From NCBI GenBank assembly GCA_021806205.1, contig JAJZXX010000176.1, forward strand, positions 1 to 64,000: a stretch of 64,000 bases of DNA. Direction: 5' to 3'. Below the pieces are notes generated by a model that saw only the letters and a program-made list of their open reading frames with translations, was not told the origin of the DNA and searched no databases. Made by a program: the position numbers and the translations under genes. Shown piece after piece: positions 9,426 to 18,538 of the stretch (positions are counted from its first letter, which is position 1; every line of letters starts with the position of its first letter). The stretch is from Bacillota bacterium (GTDB lineage: Bacteria; Bacillota; Sulfobacillia; Sulfobacillales; Sulfobacillaceae).

Positions 9426-9992
9426 GTGCGACTTTATACGCGTGGTGGGGATAAGGGTAAGACCAGCCTTATTGGAGGAAAAAGGCGTTATAAGAATGAT
9501 GCCCGGGTTCAGGCTTACGGATCAGTGGACGAGGCCGGGGCATTTGTCGGGCTAGCCACTGTTTATGCGGAGCAGGCAGGGTATGAGGACATGGTGACCG
9601 TGTTGTGCGAGGTTTCGCAAGTGCTGTGGGACGTCGGCGCCGATTTGGCGGTCGCGCCTTCCCAACAGGACTACCCCTTCAAAACCTCTTCACAGGCGGC
9701 GCCCTTATTGGAACCGATTATTGATCGCTATATGGCGGAAACCGAGAAAATTCAAAAGTTTGTGCTGCGCGGCGGGAGTCTGTGTGGCGCGCATCTACAC
9801 GCTGCCTGTACGATAGTGCGGCGGGCCGAGCGCCACGTCGTCGGTCTCATGCAAATCGAGCCGATTCATGAGCCGGCCCTCCAATATCTTAACCGGTTAT
9901 CCGACTTGTTGTTCGTCATGGCGCGCGCTGCCAATGCCAGAAGCCATCGGGATGACGTCACCTATCGCAACAGTCCCGACGTTTTCCGCTAG
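9426..9992 (+). CDS. PduO-type ATP:cob(I)alamin adenosyltransferase
   Basis: LYTRGGDKGKTSLIGGKR, VQAYGSVDEAGAFVGLA, FVLRGGSLCGAHLHAACTIVRRAER; GTG start 9426 after cobT-bluB stop. Confidence 0.93.
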   Translation: MRLYTRGGDKGKTSLIGGKRRYKNDARVQAYGSVDEAGAFVGLATVYAEQAGYEDMVTVLCEVSQVLWDVGADLAVAPSQQDYPFKTSSQAAPLLEPIIDRYMAETEKIQKFVLRGGSLCGAHLHAACTIVRRAERHVVGLMQIEPIHEPALQYLNRLSDLLFVMARAANARSHRDDVTYRNSPDVFR

Positions 9993-10010
9993 CACCGGGA
10001 TCGCGATCAG

Positions 10011-10044
10011 GACGGCCCTTTAGCCCAAAGGGAATCGGACCGTC
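10011..10044. terminator. Possible bidirectional hairpin between convergent genes
   Basis: GACGG-CCCTTT-agccc-AAAGGG-aatcgga-CCGTC; no U-tract. Confidence 0.35.
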
Positions 10045-10059
10045 GTGGCTTTACGTCAA

Positions 10060-10998
10060 CTACGGCTTTAGCTTTAAATGAGGGTGGAGTAGAGTGACCA
10101 ATTCTTCCAAGCCCAGCACGACCGCCGGAGAAGGCTCGTTCACGTACGAGGGGTGAGGGACAGCGTACACCCGGCCTTGCTTGACTGCGCGAATTGATGA
10201 AAATCCCGCTAGATGGTCGACTTGAAAGACCGTGGCGCCGGCGCGCGCATCGGAGAGAATGATGGAGGGATTCGCCTTGACCGCCTGTTCTGCCGTGACA
10301 TCGGGATACGGCTTGGCCGACAGACGCGCCCCGACATTGGTTGCGCCGGCTAGCGAGATAAGGGAATTGAGAAACGTATGGGGACCGACCGTGTATAGCC
10401 CGCCCAAATCATAAAAGACTGTCGGCCGGGATTTGGTCCGGCTGACCGCCTTTTGAATCCGTTGGATGCGTTGTTTCATGTGGGCGACTAAGGATCGCGC
10501 TTGGACGTTTTTCCCGGTGGCGCGGCCGACCAACCGGATGTCGCGATAAATGCCGTTTATGGAGTTGGGCTGAAGCACCAGAACGGGGATGTGAAAGCGT
10601 GCTAGTGCCGAAAGGCCGGTAATTCCGCCTGTGGCAATGACGAGATTCGGCTTGGCGGCGACAATTTCCTCGATGTTGATGCCAGGAATAGAAGGCCCGA
10701 TATCGGGGATCCCGCGAAGCTGATGTTGCCAAGGCTTAGGCGTATACTGGAAGGTGGCCTTGTCGGTTCCCACCAATTCAGACTTAAGACCCAAGTCCAA
10801 AGCGATTTCGGCATTACTCGGCTGTAACGTGACTATCCGGGTTGCCGGTTTCTTCAAGGTAATCGTGTGATGGGCATCGTCGGTGAGACGAATGGCTGTA
10901 GCGTGGTGAGACGCGCTGGACACACTGTTTCCACATCCGGCTAAAAGGCTTGATGCGATCATCAGGCTCGTCATGAGGGTGAGCCGCTTGAACATAGT
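10060..10998 (-). CDS. ABC transporter substrate-binding lipoprotein, BtuF/FepB-like
   Basis: MFKRLTLMTSLMIASSLLAGCG lipobox, RIVTLQPSNAEIALDLGLKSELVGTDKAT; start at internal ATG; preceded by cobalamin riboswitch. Confidence 0.85.
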   Translation of the reverse strand, partial: TMFKRLTLMTSLMIASSLLAGCGNSVSSASHHATAIRLTDDAHHTITLKKPATRIVTLQPSNAEIALDLGLKSELVGTDKATFQYTPKPWQHQLRGIPDIGPSIPGINIEEIVAAKPNLVIATGGITGLSALARFHIPVLVLQPNSINGIYRDIRLVGRATGKNVQARSLVAHMKQRIQRIQKAVSRTKSRPTVFYDLGGLYTVGPHTFLNSLISLAGATNVGARLSAKPYPDVTAEQAVKANPSIILSDARAGATVFQVDHLAGFSSIRAVKQGRVYAVPHPSYVNEPSPAVVLGLEELVTLLHPHLKLKP

Positions 10999-11051
10999 CA
11001 TCCTTCTCTCCAGAAAAGTTGAACCTGACGCGAGAAGGGCCACACAAAAAA

Positions 11052-11064
11052 CAGGCGGCGCCTG
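11052..11064 (-). terminator. Riboswitch-associated intrinsic terminator
   Basis: On minus strand CAGGC-gcc-GCCTG followed by TTTTTT; an upstream GCCTG (11073-11077) can pair with the same CAGGC. Confidence 0.65.
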
Positions 11065-11089
11065 ACAACCCGCAGGCTCGCCCGAATTT

Positions 11090-11275
11090 TTGCAGGTAGG
11101 TCTCCTGGCTCTCGGATCATCGCGTACGACCAGCCTTCCAACAGATGTTGTGGCGGATCTGCTCCCCTAACACAGTGGCGGGTGCCGCTCAGGACTTTCA
11201 CCTGATTCCCTGTTATGCACCGGCAATTCGGTTGTCTCGAGTGTATCCATTCGGGGAGCGGAAAACAATTCCCAG
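11090..11275 (-). promoter_or_regulatory. Cobalamin riboswitch upstream of BtuF-like lipoprotein
   Basis: Minus strand reads gccggtgcataacagggaatcaggtgaaagtcctgagcggcacccgccactgtg ... gagagccaggagacctacctgc. Confidence 0.92.
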
Positions 11276-11536
11276 CGTATTGTTGTCGCCAACTCAGACC
11301 GCGAAACGAAGGCTGGAGGATGGTTTGTGGGGTGAATCCTCTCGATTCGGGGGGCGCTCGTGCCCCTAAAGGAGTTCCATAGTGAGAATCCCAAGCGGAG
11401 TACTTGTATCCAGCTCATGCTGAGCGATCCGCGTAGTACAACATCAAACCTGTTTAGATATTTTTTCGTCCCTCGGTCAAGAACCGTCCCGGTCAACACG
11501 CCGGGGCAGACCTTGTTTCAGACCGGAACCGTTGGC

Positions 11537-11928
11537 TTACCCGATTGCATGACGATGCGGGAATGCCCGGAGTGCGGTCAACCGTTCTCGCGTTTTTTTG
11601 ACACACTGGGTCCAGACATCACGACCATCTTTCATAACCTGATGTCGGGCCCGGATGAGGTCTTGCGCTTTCTGCACCGCATCTTTGGCATAGCGCAAGG
11701 GTCACGTAGTTTCGCTGGCACAATGTCGTTCCAAGGCCCCCACATCCACAGGCCCCTCCACCAAGCGTTGAAAGGCAACCCGCACGCTGAACCCATATTT
11801 GTGCATCAGGCGGCGCAACACCTGTCCTGATCGGGCCTCGAGCAAGACCCCAAGAATCGTGGTTTCATTCCGGGGCTCCTTCCTCCGCCAAGGTGGCCAG
11901 CGCTTGACGCACGGTCGCGGCCATCTTT
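11537..11928 (-). pseudogene. Decayed N-terminal fragment of a TnpB-like gene downstream of the IS607-type recombinase
   Basis: Minus frame reads NETTILGVLLEARSGQVLRRLMHKYGFSVRVAFQRLVEG...ASETT*PLRYAKDAVQKAQDLIRARHQVMKDGRDVWTQCVKKTRERLTALRAFPHRHAIG*; internal TGA, then truncated. Confidence 0.5.
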
Positions 11929-12515
11929 TGCCCTCCGCGTTTCCCATAAATTTGTGCGGAGAGCGAGGTCGTGATTGCGATCAAGTCGTCCGCCAGTTCT
12001 TGTGGATCATCCTTTGGGGATTGATCCATGACGACCACGCGCACACCGAAGGCGTGCAGAAAAGTTTCGAGATAGTCCAAGCCGAGCCGGGCTAATCGGT
12101 CACGCGATTCGACCACCACCAGGCTGGCCTGGCGCTCGTGGGCCAGATCAAGCAGTTGATGCAAACCCTGGCGCTTTTCGTTCAACCCGCTGGCGACATC
12201 GGTCAGGGCGGCGACGACCGTCCAGGGTTGGACCGCCGCGAATGCCGTCAACCGGCCCAATTGGCGCTCCAAGTTCCCCGATTCTTGCTGCTTTTTTGTA
12301 GAAACCCGCGCATAAAGAATACACCGGGTGTCCAGTGCGGGATTCTGCACATCCTCGTGCATCAGGGCGTGTAAGTCCGCCACCCGATAGCGGCGATGAT
12401 TCGTCAACGTGCGTACCGGAATCAACCGTCCCTCACGTTCCCATTTCCGGAGCCCTTCGATACTCATCCCGAGCATCTTCGCGGCTTTGCCAATGCTGAC
12501 AAACTGCTCGTCCAT
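11865..12515 (-). CDS. tnpA: IS607-family serine recombinase (MerR-like HTH + resolvase domain)
   Basis: SIGKAAKMLGMSIEGLRKWEREGRLIPVRTLTNHRRYRVADL; ILYARVSTKKQQESGNLERQ catalytic serine context; VVVESRDRLARLG. Confidence 0.92.
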   Translation of the reverse strand: MDEQFVSIGKAAKMLGMSIEGLRKWEREGRLIPVRTLTNHRRYRVADLHALMHEDVQNPALDTRCILYARVSTKKQQESGNLERQLGRLTAFAAVQPWTVVAALTDVASGLNEKRQGLHQLLDLAHERQASLVVVESRDRLARLGLDYLETFLHAFGVRVVVMDQSPKDDPQELADDLIAITTSLSAQIYGKRGGQKMAATVRQALATLAEEGAPE

Positions 12516-12588
12516 TGTTTTATCACCGAAATAGATTATACAATGGTCTAAGGCCTAATTCTAGATTTATCGCAAGTACTGAACCACT

Positions 12589-12612
12589 CCCCCCGGACTA
12601 TGGTCCGGGGGG
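12589..12612. repeat. Perfect hairpin at tnpB 3' end (candidate right-end TnpA hairpin / omega-RNA 3' structure)
   Basis: ccccccggac-tatg-gtccgggggg, 10-bp stem. Confidence 0.75.
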
Positions 12613-12621
12613 TTCTAAAAC

Positions 12622-14256
12622 CTATACCTTCGCCCTCTCAGCGGCTCTCGCTTTCGCTTGCGCGAAAGGTACACCATCCGCAGCCTTAGGATCCGGCAGG
12701 GTTTCTTTCTCGGACGACCCGCTCTGACTCGGGCCGCTCGGATAGCGGCCAAAGGATGAGGGCATCCGCCCTCGACTTGCAGGTTGGTTGTGAGTCGCCT
12801 GTTGCCAAGCCGTCCGCAGGAGCGGTTCCGCACCTGGCCAAGACACGGACGCCTTGGCGACTTGGAGGGCATCATCTTCGACAAAGCGGGCCAGATACGC
12901 ACTGAAGAGATCGCGCTGCATCGTCACGCCACAGTCACAGGTGTGGACACGCTCCGACAGCCGCTTCTTGTGCTTTTGGCCACAGAAACAAACTTGGGAT
13001 AACGCCGTGGTTCGGGTGTTGAATTCGATCACACCCCCGCCAGCTCTTTCAGCCTTGCGGGAGAGGATGGTCAAAAACAACTTGGGTGCCCGAACCGCGA
13101 TGGATTGCCCATACCGCTTTTGAAACGCTTTGTAGCTTAATTTCTCCGTTTTGATGAACATCCCGTGCGCGATCACGTGGTTGGCGAGTTGACCATGCCA
13201 TGTTTTTCGATGCGCCGCTTCGCGCCGATAGAGTTCGGCCAGGCGGGCTTCCGTCTGGCGCTGATGCCGACTGCTTTGGGTCGGGTGTTTCCCTGGGATC
13301 GCGCAGCCCTGATCGTCGTAGCAATCCGGGTTATTCGCTCGACGCTGCCGATCCAGATGCCGTTGCAACTGTCGGATGTGGGCGTGGTCCCGAACGACCT
13401 CGGCTGCAAACTGTCGGAGTTCCGCTTGCGTTTCTCCAACGATGGCGATCGTGGAGGGGCCGATGTCCAACGCCTGGACTTCCGACCCGTAGGGATGACG
13501 AAATGGTCCCGTATTCGGGTCGATTTTTCGCAGCGGGACGCCCTCGCACACCAGTTGGGCGAACCAGAGACATCTGCCTTTGATCGTGCGCCGCACGAGC
13601 CGAACATATTTAATACGCTGGGACAATCCATAGGCGATGACCGGATCTTTATCCGCCCCTTTGACCATCGGCAAGACGACAGATCCCCAGTGCAAAGCCC
13701 TCTCGCGCCATCGCAGACCTGCCGCATGGGATTTTCCTTCGAGACTCCCGATCTGGTGGAGACCGCGGCGGCCCTTGAAGCGCACCTGATGCGCTCTCCC
13801 CAAGGCGAGACGATTCACGGCACCGAATGCCCGTCGGGTGAGTGTTTGCCCAATAACGGCATCCACGTGGTCGCCAATCCATGAAGCATGGATCGTGGTG
13901 GCATAACGGGATAAGGCCGATTCGGTGAATCCCACGGCTTGCCGCGCTTTCGCACAAGCGGCTACTCGCGCTTGTTATTGGGCTCTTTGCTGCGCAGAAT
14001 CTGTCGCACCGCGTGGCAATTTCCGTGCCGCTTGATAGGCGCGGGATTGTTGCAGCAAGCGCAGGCGACGGAGCGCTTCTCCCAAGAGGGCGTTGTACCA
14101 TTGGCGCGCCGCTTCAAATCGCGTGAGCAAGATCGTCTCTTGCGCCGTCGTGACGCGCAAGGGCACTTCGCAGATAAAGGAGGGTGTGGTCGCGTGGCCG
14201 TGTTTAGACCGACTTTTGGTTTTCGATGTACTGTTTGATGACGGCAAGCGGGGCAC
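12622..14256 (-). pseudogene. tnpB: TnpB (RuvC-like RNA-guided nuclease family) interrupted by one in-frame TAA
   Basis: N-terminal part FICEVPLRVTTAQETILLTRFEAARQWYNALLGEALRRLRLLQQSRAYQAARKLPRG ends at TAA (13975-13977); same frame continues as ORF 12622-13935 with ALDIGPSTIAIV, IKTEKLSYKAFQ, VCFCGQ...HTCDCG and MQRDLFSAYLA (RuvC D/E/D and zinc finger). Confidence 0.85.
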
Positions 14257-14596
14257 CCCCTACGGTCGAGACACAATAGGAATTCGTCCACACACTCGGC
14301 AACCGGCTTTTGAGCCACGGAAATTCTTGCCGCAAGAGCCGTGACGAACGGCCTTTGAGCTGTTTCACCAATTTGTGGATACCATATTGGGGGTCGACTT
14401 CGACGCGCAAATGCACATGATCCGGCATCACTTCCATCTCAATCACCTCGGCACCGCGTTCTTGGGCGACCTGGCGAATGATGTCCTTCAAGCGTTCATC
14501 CACTCCGCGTACTAAGACGCGCCGCCGATACTTCGGACACCAGACGATGTGATATTTACAGGAATATACAACGTTGTGATTGGATTTATAATCCAT
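14204..14596 (-). CDS. tnpA: IS200/IS605-family Y1 (HUH) transposase
   Basis: MDYKSNHNVVYSCKYHIVWCPKYRRRVL, MPDHVHL (HUH), VIKQYIENQ (catalytic Tyr). Confidence 0.95.
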   Translation of the reverse strand: MDYKSNHNVVYSCKYHIVWCPKYRRRVLVRGVDERLKDIIRQVAQERGAEVIEMEVMPDHVHLRVEVDPQYGIHKLVKQLKGRSSRLLRQEFPWLKSRLPSVWTNSYCVSTVGGAPLAVIKQYIENQKSV

Positions 14597-14645
14597 AGAT
14601 TTATTCTATACCACAAGGCTGTCTAATGCAAAACCCTTAACACTG

Positions 14646-14663
14646 TTGGCCCTAACGGGCCAA
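14646..14663. repeat. Hairpin upstream of Y1 tnpA (candidate left-end structure)
   Basis: TTGGCCC-TAAC-GGGCCAA perfect 7-bp inverted repeat. Confidence 0.6.
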
Positions 14664-14736
14664 TGGGCTTATATCCCCACGCCTAAAGTCGGGTGCCGCT
14701 GCGGAACTCCCACAGGGGAGGGCTTTACGCCCAAAT

Positions 14737-15136
14737 TTGGTAATAACCTCCGTCCCCGGCAAGTTCTTTGCGGGATTTATGGTGGAACGATTGGGGTGAA
14801 AGCTCGCGGCTTTGGCCGCCCTGGCCTTCCCTTATGCGCGATCTGCCGGGTCTTTGCTGTTGGTGGGGATGATTATGGCGTTTTTGGCATCGGGGTAGAC
14901 CCTGCGATTAAGGTTTACGCGGCGGAACAATATCCAACTGCTATCCGGGGAATGGGTGTAGGCTTGGCGGAAGGCGGGGCGCTAGCTCCCTACATCATGG
15001 CGAGTCCCTGGGGGCACGGCGATGCTTTGTCTTCGCGGCGGTGTTTGGGGCTTTGGCAACCGCATTGTGGGGCATAGAGACTCGAAACCCGGAAACTGGA
15101 GGCTTGGGAGCAAAAGTCGCAGAGCGGAAATGCTGA
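14737..15136 (+). pseudogene. MFS transporter C-terminal remnant (frameshifted, 5' truncated)
   Basis: Three frames give MFS-like pieces: LVITSVPGKFFAGFMVERLG*KLAALAALAFPYARSAGSLLLVGMIMAFLASG; VYAAEQYPTAIRGMGVGLAEGGALAPYIMA; VFAAVFGALATALWGIETRNPETGG. Confidence 0.75.
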
Positions 15137-15197
15137 TCGAATTAGCGATAGATTGGTATGATGTAAGTAGTGTGTACTGCTAGTGAAGGAGACTTAC

Positions 15198-16589
15198 ATG
15201 CCCACCATCGTGGCTTTTGACATAGGGACCACGCACCTGAAGTGGATTGTGACCGATAGGGAAACCCAAAGAACGCTGAACCGGGGTCAGAAAGACATTA
15301 GTCCTGTGAACCGCGGACATTCCTCAGAGCAGGATCCCCACGCAATCATCGGAATCATTGACGAGATTAAAAACGCTACCCGACAACAGTTTGGTGCGAT
15401 TAGCTGTACCACGCTATCGAGCGCGATGCACAGTCTCATTGCCGTGGATGCAAAAGGACACGCGCTGACCGGCAGTTTGACGTGGATGGACAGTCGGGCG
15501 CGGAACGTGGCAGATCACTTGCGCGAGAGCGGAGAGGCTTCATACTGGAGGCAGATGACGGGTGTACCGGTTCATAGCATGTCGCCATTTGTTAAGTGGC
15601 TTTGGCTAAAAGATCAGTTACCTGGCGACGCCCGGCCCGTATCGTTAAAAGACTATGTATTGTTCCACTTAACGGGGCAATGGCTGCAGGATTTTTCAAC
15701 GGCCTCGGCCAGCGGCTTTTTGGGTGTGAACAACCAATGGCTTCCCGCTGCGGTTGAGCGGGCTCAATTGCCTATAGAAAAATTGCCCCGCCTTACCCAG
15801 CAGTCCCATCGGGTCGAAGACTTAGACGGCGGTGCGGTAATTGTTGGTGGCAGCGATGCTGCCATGGCGCACCGCCATCTCCGTATAATGCCGGACGGTC
15901 GTGTGGCCGTGCTGGCCATGGGCACAAGTGGAGCGCTTCGGGTGTCGTGGGAGCATCCGGTCGACGAACCGACCATGTTCTGTTACTCGATGGGACCCGA
16001 CGAAGGGTTTTTGGTGGGCTCGGCTTTTTCTAATGTGGGCAATATGTTGGAGTGGTTAGCGGGGTTGTTTTCGGTGCCACTTCAAAGGCTGGTGAAAGAC
16101 GGGATCACCGCGATCCGGTCAGGCCATGCACTGCCCTTAGCCATTACTACCGGTTTTGGGGAACGCTCACCCTGGTGGCGGGAAGATTTGAAAGGTTCGT
16201 TTGTGGATGTTGACCCCGGCCACACCCCCGGCGACTGGATGGGGGCCGCCCTCATGTCACTGGCTGCGTCGTATGCCCAGGGCTTAACGACCCTGCGCCA
16301 AATGGGAGCCAGGTCGCTCCAACTACGGGCCGGGTCGGGGATCATGCGCATCCCTGAAATGGGTCAGTGGATGGCAGATGCCTTGGGTCAGACCATTGAC
16401 ATCCAAGACCATGAGGATGCCTCGCTACTCGGCGCGCTGGATTTAGCCCAAAGCGGTTCCGATAGTGGCCGGCTGGATCCGGTGCAGCGATTTACTCTCC
16501 AAGATCGGCGCCTCAAAGCCAGAGTAGATGAGACCGGTGCTGCTATGCGAAAGTGGGTGGACCTCTGGGTTCAGGAGAAGTCCCGGTAA
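15198..16589 (+). CDS. FGGY-family carbohydrate kinase (gluconokinase/xylulokinase-like)
   Basis: IVAFDIGTTHLKWIVTD, LTWMDSRA, VAVLAMGTSGALRVS; start ATG 15198 with upstream gaaggaga. Confidence 0.88.
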   Translation: MPTIVAFDIGTTHLKWIVTDRETQRTLNRGQKDISPVNRGHSSEQDPHAIIGIIDEIKNATRQQFGAISCTTLSSAMHSLIAVDAKGHALTGSLTWMDSRARNVADHLRESGEASYWRQMTGVPVHSMSPFVKWLWLKDQLPGDARPVSLKDYVLFHLTGQWLQDFSTASASGFLGVNNQWLPAAVERAQLPIEKLPRLTQQSHRVEDLDGGAVIVGGSDAAMAHRHLRIMPDGRVAVLAMGTSGALRVSWEHPVDEPTMFCYSMGPDEGFLVGSAFSNVGNMLEWLAGLFSVPLQRLVKDGITAIRSGHALPLAITTGFGERSPWWREDLKGSFVDVDPGHTPGDWMGAALMSLAASYAQGLTTLRQMGARSLQLRAGSGIMRIPEMGQWMADALGQTIDIQDHEDASLLGALDLAQSGSDSGRLDPVQRFTLQDRRLKARVDETGAAMRKWVDLWVQEKSR

Positions 16590-17287
16590 ACCTGTCTCGA
16601 CAACACCCCGACGGGATCGCCGGGGGCAGAAGAAATCTTTGACAATTTGGGCATAGAACTTCCGGGCCCGGGCATCTTACAACGGGGGGCTGGTAGTGTG
16701 CGGTCAGAGTATCGTTGGGTGGCGACGGTATTCTTAGTTCCAGCCTGTTTTACCGTTCTCATGTTGTTTGTACCGATTCCGACCAGCCTCGGCGATGGCA
16801 CCGACGAGAATGTCTTGACGGGATGGCAAGGATTTTATGATCGATTTAGTCATCGATCTTTTTGCCGATTTTGGTTTAAAGGCGGTAATTACCACGATGT
16901 CGGTGCAACCCCCTTTTTCCGCCGCTGGCTTTCGGTTCACGATTCGAGCGAGTTTCTCGCCACGCCGCTAGATGTTCCTGGCGTAATCCTGCACGCCTAT
17001 GGGCGCCATCCCCGCGCCGTTGAGCAGAATTTGGGCACTTACAACAATGTTCAGATCCTCGGACGGCCCTTTCCGGCTAGCCCGGTGGCCTATAGTGCCG
17101 GATTGATGCGATCCTTATCCCGTCGGAAATGGAATCCCAAGAACGCGGGTGGTCCGAACATCCCGCCCGGCTGGTGGTACTCGCACCGGCTCCAAATCGA
17201 TACGCGGCGCAACAACAACAGTCTTATTCAGTTATTGCCCCAAGAAGTGCCGCGTCCTCTTAAGCAGGAGTGGTCAAGGTAAGTTCG

Positions 17288-17626
17288 TTATGATATTTTA
17301 CGACGTTGAAACCTAGCTATACCCATCTCGACAAGCCCAATCGCCGCGAGCGTGATGACGATGTGAACAATGCGTACCGTGAAAGAGTCTTCGGTCGACA
17401 GGATCGGAATCAGGCCGCCCGCAATAATCAAGATGGCCGCCACGACCACCAGGGTGGCTTTGGTGTCGATGGCTAACCAAATGGCTGTCACCAGCATAAT
17501 CAGTCCCGCTACAATATGCGTATCGATAAGGGTCCTGGACATCGGATAGAGGTGGAATAGGCCACCCAGGCCTACCACGAGCGCTACGAAAAAAGCCAAC
17601 CGAAAAATGTTTAATGTACCCTTCAT
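17288..17626 (-). CDS. Small integral membrane protein, unknown function
   Basis: 112-aa ORF MKGTLNIFRLAFFVALVVGLGGLFHLYPMS... with several predicted TM segments. Confidence 0.6.
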   Translation of the reverse strand: MKGTLNIFRLAFFVALVVGLGGLFHLYPMSRTLIDTHIVAGLIMLVTAIWLAIDTKATLVVVAAILIIAGGLIPILSTEDSFTVRIVHIVITLAAIGLVEMGIARFQRRKIS

Positions 17627-17667
17627 CCATCTCACCCCCGCTGTAGTATGGACCAAGGCGGCGTATT

Positions 17668-18537
17668 TCAAATCATAATGCCCAAAGCCAGCAGTAGGCC
17701 CATGACAATATGAAGGCGACCCATGAGCGGAACTGCTCGCATCAAGCCATTGGTCCGATTCAAGCGTCGTAGTGTGACCCAGGCGAGCGGCAGCGCCATA
17801 AACACTATGAGAGTGGACCACGGCAGGCCGTGACTCAGGGTAAATCCCAGGACGGCCGCGAAGGCTGCCAATACGGTTGCGCAAATAATGTAAAAGCCCC
17901 ATTGATGGCCCAGTACTACCGGAATGGTGCGTCGCCCATGTTCGCCGTCTTTGACTCGATCCCTTAGGTTGTTTCCCAGGAGAATCGCTGCAACCAAAAA
18001 TCCCACAGGGATGGAGGCAATCCAGGCCATCGGGGTGATCGACCCACCCGCGGCGAGCTCGGTCGCCGTGATTTCTAACGGCCCCATAATGAAAAACACG
18101 AAAATCTCTCCAAACGGGGTGGCGGAAATGGGAAAAGGTCCGCCAGCATAGAAGAATCCCGCGCCGATCGCAAAGACGCCCATCAGTAAGAGCCAGGGGT
18201 CGCGGAAGAACACTAAGAGCAATCCGAGGGCTAGAGCGCCGCTATAAAGACCAAAGGCCCAGCGCCATACGGTCAAAGGCGCCACCTCACCCGATACAAT
18301 GATTCCACCAATACCTAGGCTGTGTTCAGTGTCCAGCCCGTTCACATAGTCATGGTATTCGTTTAACATATTGGCGCCAATTTGCATGAGAAAGCCAATG
18401 CAAACAATATCGAGCCAAGCCCACCACACCATCAGATGAAGGGTGCGCCAGGCTAGGGCCCCCCCGACCAACATCGGCACGGCCGTGGCCGCCAACGTTG
18501 GCGGTCGGCTCACCTTTAGAAATGCGCGAGCTGTCAC
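17668..18537 (-). CDS. menA: 1,4-dihydroxy-2-naphthoate polyprenyltransferase
   Basis: GTG start right after menE stop; UbiA family features NMLNEYHDYVNGLDTEHSLG and GNNLRDRVKDGEHGRRTIPVVLG. Confidence 0.92.
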   Translation of the reverse strand: MTARAFLKVSRPPTLAATAVPMLVGGALAWRTLHLMVWWAWLDIVCIGFLMQIGANMLNEYHDYVNGLDTEHSLGIGGIIVSGEVAPLTVWRWAFGLYSGALALGLLLVFFRDPWLLLMGVFAIGAGFFYAGGPFPISATPFGEIFVFFIMGPLEITATELAAGGSITPMAWIASIPVGFLVAAILLGNNLRDRVKDGEHGRRTIPVVLGHQWGFYIICATVLAAFAAVLGFTLSHGLPWSTLIVFMALPLAWVTLRRLNRTNGLMRAVPLMGRLHIVMGLLLALGIMI

Positions 18538-18538
18538 G

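Larger units (their letters stand above)
12578..14665 (-). mobile_element. IS200/IS605-like element: Y1 tnpA + tnpB with subterminal hairpins
   Basis: tnpA (14204-14596) and tnpB (12622-14256) on the minus strand, flanked by a 10-bp hairpin (12589-12612) and a 7-bp hairpin (14646-14663). Exact ends not determined. Confidence 0.75.

Noticed and set aside
11360-11830. 156-aa plus-strand ORF
   Set aside because: Overlaps antisense to the TnpB-like remnant, which gives family-like sequence; the plus frame does not.
13165-13884. 239-aa plus-strand ORF inside the IS region
   Set aside because: Antisense shadow of tnpB; no recognisable motif.
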